A DNA stretch of 58,355 bases, taken from assembly GCF_000716875.1 (NCBI RefSeq), contig NZ_JNWQ01000041.1, positions 1 to 58,355 on the forward strand, in the 5' to 3' direction. Each line of letters begins with the position of its first letter. Within the stretch, counting starts at the first letter, position 1. Made by a program: the position numbers and the translations under genes. Origin of the DNA: Streptomyces novaecaesareae. GTDB taxonomy: Bacteria; Actinomycetota; Actinomycetes; Streptomycetales; Streptomycetaceae. The notes beneath the pieces were generated by a model, which saw only the letters and a list, made by a program, of their open reading frames with translations, did not search any database and had not been told where the DNA came from. This document shows, in pieces, positions 56,073 through 58,355 of the stretch.

Positions 56073-57256
56073 CCGCCCGCCCTCTCCACCACGCCGCCCG
56101 CCCCCAACGGCAGCCGGGCACTCACCAGGAAACCCTTGCCCTCCGGCCCCGGGCCGGCCTCGGCCCGCCCGCCGCAGGCCGCCGCCCGCTCCCGGATGCC
56201 CACCAGCCCGCGCCCGCCGGACCAGCCGACCACCGTACGGCCGACGGCCGGCGCCACTCCGCGGCCGTTGTCCGAGACCACGACCTCCAGCTCCTGGCCG
56301 CCCCGCCGCACCCTGATCGCGGCCCGGTCGGCCCCCGAATGCTTGACCGTGTTGGTCAGCGCCTCCTGCACGATCCGGTAGGCCGCCGCCTCCACGTCGG
56401 CGGGCACCGCGCCCAGCCCGTCGGCGACGTCGAGCTCCACCTGCAGACCGGCCCGGCGCACCCGCTCGGCGACCGCGCCGAGTTCCGCCAGCCGGGGCTG
56501 CGGCGCCAGCTCCTGGCCGGCCCCCTCCTCCTTCAACACCCCGAGCACGCGCCGCAGTTGGACCATCGCGTCGCGCCCGGCGTCGGCGATGGTGTCGAAC
56601 GCGCGGATCGCCCGGTCCGGGTTACTGCGCACCACCACCGGCCCGGCCTCGGCCTGGATCACCATCAGCGAGACGGCGTGCGCCAGGATGTCGTGCATCT
56701 CCCGCGCGATCCGGGCCCGCTCCTCCGCAACCGCGCGGGCCGCCTCGCTCGCCGCCCGCTCGCCCGCGTCCCGGGCCCGCTCCGCCTCCAGCCGGGCCAA
56801 CTGCCGCTGGGCGCGCACCAGCGAGCCGAACACGAAGGTACCGACGGAGGTGACCAGGCTGAACAGCGCGCCGTTCGGCGAGTGGGTGCCGAGCACGTTG
56901 CCGACCACCACCACCGCCAGCACACTCCACCGCGCCCGCTCCGAGGAGCGGTCCGCGACCGTGTAGAAGGAGATCACCCCCGACAGCGGCACCTGCGGGT
57001 TCGCGGAGTGCGCCACGATCGAGATCAGCAACGACGGCAGGGTCGCCAGCACCAGCACCGTCAGCGGTGCCCGGCGCCGCCAGGGCAGCGACAGCGCGGT
57101 CGCCACCGCCAGCAGGTAGATCCACCACGGGCGGGCCGTGTCGTCCTGGGCCACCGCCCAGACCGCCACCCCCGCCGCCGCCCCCGCCAACAGCGAGTCC
57201 GGCACGTACGGACTCAGCCCGGTCAGCCGGTTCAGCCGACCCGACGCACGCTCCAC
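56069..57256 (-). CDS. Sensor histidine kinase, DesK/NarX (HisKA_3) type
   Basis: A 395-residue kinase with five or so N-terminal membrane segments without a large extracytoplasmic loop, as in membrane- or envelope-sensing DesK types. The H-box RIAREMHDILAHAVS carries the phospho-accepting His, and the ATPase domain has QEALTNTVKHSGA and SDNGRGV, ending GRGLVGIRERAAACGG. I chose GTG 57256, preceded by GGGGGAGGTACC; an upstream frame of 30 codons lacks such a site. The lipoprotein gene lies upstream. Confidence 0.9.
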   Translation of the reverse strand: MERASGRLNRLTGLSPYVPDSLLAGAAAGVAVWAVAQDDTARPWWIYLLAVATALSLPWRRRAPLTVLVLATLPSLLISIVAHSANPQVPLSGVISFYTVADRSSERARWSVLAVVVVGNVLGTHSPNGALFSLVTSVGTFVFGSLVRAQRQLARLEAERARDAGERAASEAARAVAEERARIAREMHDILAHAVSLMVIQAEAGPVVVRSNPDRAIRAFDTIADAGRDAMVQLRRVLGVLKEEGAGQELAPQPRLAELGAVAERVRRAGLQVELDVADGLGAVPADVEAAAYRIVQEALTNTVKHSGADRAAIRVRRGGQELEVVVSDNGRGVAPAVGRTVVGWSGGRGLVGIRERAAACGGRAEAGPGPEGKGFLVSARLPLGAGGVVERAGG

Positions 57257-57338
57257 CCCGGTACCTCCCCCGTAACCGGGGACGCCGCCCCCGCGGAGAA
57301 GATCATGCCCTACCGGCAGGGCCTCCGGAACGGCCCGG

Positions 57339-58013
57339 TCAGACACCGCTGACCGTCACACCGCCGGACCCGGTGGTCGCCGTGATGCTGTGCGCTGCCC
57401 CCGGCTGCGAGGGGATGCCCACGTCCACCCCACCGGACCCGGCGCGCGCGTCCACCGCGTACGCCTCCCCGGTCGGCACCTTCAGCCGCACCCCGCCGTT
57501 CGTCGTCCGCGCCTCCACCTTGGCCGGCGCGGAGGAGAAGTCGGCCCGCACCCCGCCGTTCACCGCGGTCAGCTTCGCCTGCGGGGAGCTCAACCCGCTG
57601 GCCTCCACCCCGCCGTTGGTCACCTCGGCTTCCGCCTCGCCCGCGAGCCCGTTCAGCTTGATGCCGCCGTTGCCCTCCTTCACCCGGACCTTCGTCCCGG
57701 CCGGCACGTGCACGGTGTACCCGATCCCGCAGGAGTCGCAGTCGTACGTCAGCCGGAGCACGCCGTCCTTGACCTCGTGCGTGCTGTTCGGGGCGCCCCC
57801 CTTGTAGTTCTGCTCCTCGACCACGTGCACGCCGTCACCGCCGCCGATCACCTCCACGCCGCCGTTCTGCCCCTCCACGACGAGCTCCCTGACCGGCTCC
57901 GCCACCCCGTAGCCGACCGTCCGGTGCTCCTGGTCGTCCCCGATCGGCAGGCAGCCCGACATCCCGACCAGAACCCCCGCCGTGATCGCCACCGCGCCCA
58001 GCACCCGCTTCAT
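57339..58013 (-). CDS. DUF4097-like repeat lipoprotein
   Basis: A 224-residue protein with a signal peptide and lipobox GMSGC, so probably anchored outside the membrane. The mature part has many short strand repeats of the type NGGV or GSGGV (for example EVTNGGVEA, AVNGGVRA, TTNGGVRL, GSGGVDV), predicting a right-handed beta-solenoid as in DUF4097. It lies 82 nt upstream of the histidine kinase on the same strand. DUF4097-like proteins often accompany envelope-stress systems (LiaFSR-like); a sensing or output role is inferred. Confidence 0.75.
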   Translation of the reverse strand: MKRVLGAVAITAGVLVGMSGCLPIGDDQEHRTVGYGVAEPVRELVVEGQNGGVEVIGGGDGVHVVEEQNYKGGAPNSTHEVKDGVLRLTYDCDSCGIGYTVHVPAGTKVRVKEGNGGIKLNGLAGEAEAEVTNGGVEASGLSSPQAKLTAVNGGVRADFSSAPAKVEARTTNGGVRLKVPTGEAYAVDARAGSGGVDVGIPSQPGAAHSITATTGSGGVTVSGV

Positions 58014-58140
58014 CCCCGGCCCCTTCGAAAGCCCGTCATCCCGACGCCGAGAAGCCTCCCGCGGCGGCCCCCTCCCCCACCTCCCTCACCAGAGCGGTTC
58101 GCCGGCCTCCCCCGCACGAGGGAGCCGCCCCCGGGAACGA

Positions 58141-58177
58141 CGAAGGGCCCGGAGGCTGAGTGCCTCCGGGCCCTTCG
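58141..58177 (-). terminator. Terminator after tRNA-fMet
   Basis: A perfect 16-bp stem (58141-58156 with 58162-58177) with a 5-nt loop lies directly downstream of the tRNA on the minus strand and upstream of the lipoprotein gene. No T-tract. Confidence 0.8.
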
Positions 58178-58188
58178 TTGCTACTGAG

Positions 58189-58262
58189 TAGCGGGGACAG
58201 GATTTGAACCTGCGACCTCTGGGTTATGAGCCCAGCGAGCTACCGAGCTGCTCCACCCCGCG
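58189..58262 (-). tRNA. Initiator tRNA-fMet (CAT)
   Basis: A 74-nt cloverleaf with anticodon CAU in CTGGGCTCATAACCCAG. Three consecutive G-C pairs at the base of the anticodon stem (GGG/CCC) are the initiator hallmark. The acceptor pairs CGCGGGG with CCCCGCT, so position 1 is C against U72, an unpaired end needed for formylation. The discriminator is A73. CCA is not encoded (ACTC follows), so CCA is added enzymatically. Confidence 0.93.
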
Positions 58263-58355
58263 TCGGTAAACACGACCTTACGCGACTTCGCCCGGATTAC
58301 CTAACCGGTTTCCCGCCGGCCCCTGCCGAAGCCCCACCGGCCCCCCGGCCGGCGC

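Noticed and set aside
58189..58262. Elongator tRNA-Met
   Set aside because: The C1-U72 mismatch and GGG/CCC anticodon-stem pairs identify the initiator.

Overview
The window is about 58 kb of very GC-rich DNA (third codon positions almost all G or C, many GTG starts, frequent 1- and 4-nt gene overlaps). Gene content and order match a chromosomal segment of a streptomycete-type actinomycete (Streptomyces, Kitasatospora or a close relative): rplM-rpsI-glmM next to truA-rplQ-rpoA, a single Zn-type S14, infA-rpmJ, an acidic N-terminal extension on S9 and an Arg/Gly/Ala-rich tail on S3. I could not assign a species.

Positions 1-22,600 (all minus strand; transcription runs from high to low coordinates) carry the S10, spc and alpha ribosomal operons and their usual tail: rpsJ-rplC-rplD-rplW-rplB-rpsS-rplV-rpsC-rplP-rpmC-rpsQ, rplN-rplX-rplE-rpsN-rpsH-rplF-rplR-rpsE-rpmD-rplO, secY-adk-map, an inserted mscL, infA-rpmJ-rpsM-rpsK-rpoA-rplQ, truA, an ABC-F ATPase, rplM-rpsI and glmM. 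rpsD is absent between rpsK and rpoA. Strong hairpins and promoter-like boxes divide the block into sub-transcripts: a T-tract terminator after rplO, a perfect hairpin after map, and promoter-like sequences before rpsH, secY, infA and rplM.

Positions 22,900-33,400 separate rpsJ from tuf and hold a cell-envelope glycan locus. It contains the four dTDP-L-rhamnose genes (rmlB-rmlD on the minus strand, rmlA-rmlC on the plus strand, divergent from a 91-bp region), a Wzx-like flippase, three GT2 glycosyltransferases, DUF2304 and GtrA small membrane proteins and a GT-C-like membrane protein. Positions 33,570-37,971 are tuf, fusA, rpsG and rpsL (str operon). Next to rpsL there is no rpoBC; instead come two more polytopic membrane proteins (DUF2142 and a GT-C-like protein).

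Positions 41,900-54,500 are an accessory region. It holds an ABC transporter pair, a DUF2786 protein, two ADP-ribosylglycohydrolase-family proteins, a lipoprotein serpin, a cytochrome P450, a sirtuin, and a MoxR-type AAA ATPase translationally coupled to a DUF2201 protein (zincin-like plus VWA-like). Three different proteins that act on NAD or ADP-ribose chemistry (sirtuin and two ADP-ribosylglycohydrolases) lie within 6 kb. The right end has a DUF998-like membrane protein, a NarL/DesK-type two-component system, a DUF4097-like lipoprotein and an initiator tRNA-Met gene.

The most unusual observations are: (1) short direct tandem repeats (10-26 bp, 3-4 copies) that start in or just after the stop codons of at least five genes (glmM, ADP-ribosylglycohydrolase/serpin, P450, DUF2201, response regulator); (2) an internally duplicated zincin-like module in the DUF2201 protein, in which the first copy has both expected acidic catalytic/ligand residues replaced by cysteine; (3) rmlA and rmlB, divergent, both with a -10 box placed as expected for leaderless mRNAs; (4) a MscL with a C-terminal four-cysteine ribbon inserted into the ribosomal operon; (5) a P450 with Ala at the I-helix Thr position, as in EryF. 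All functional calls come from reading motifs; no database search was run.
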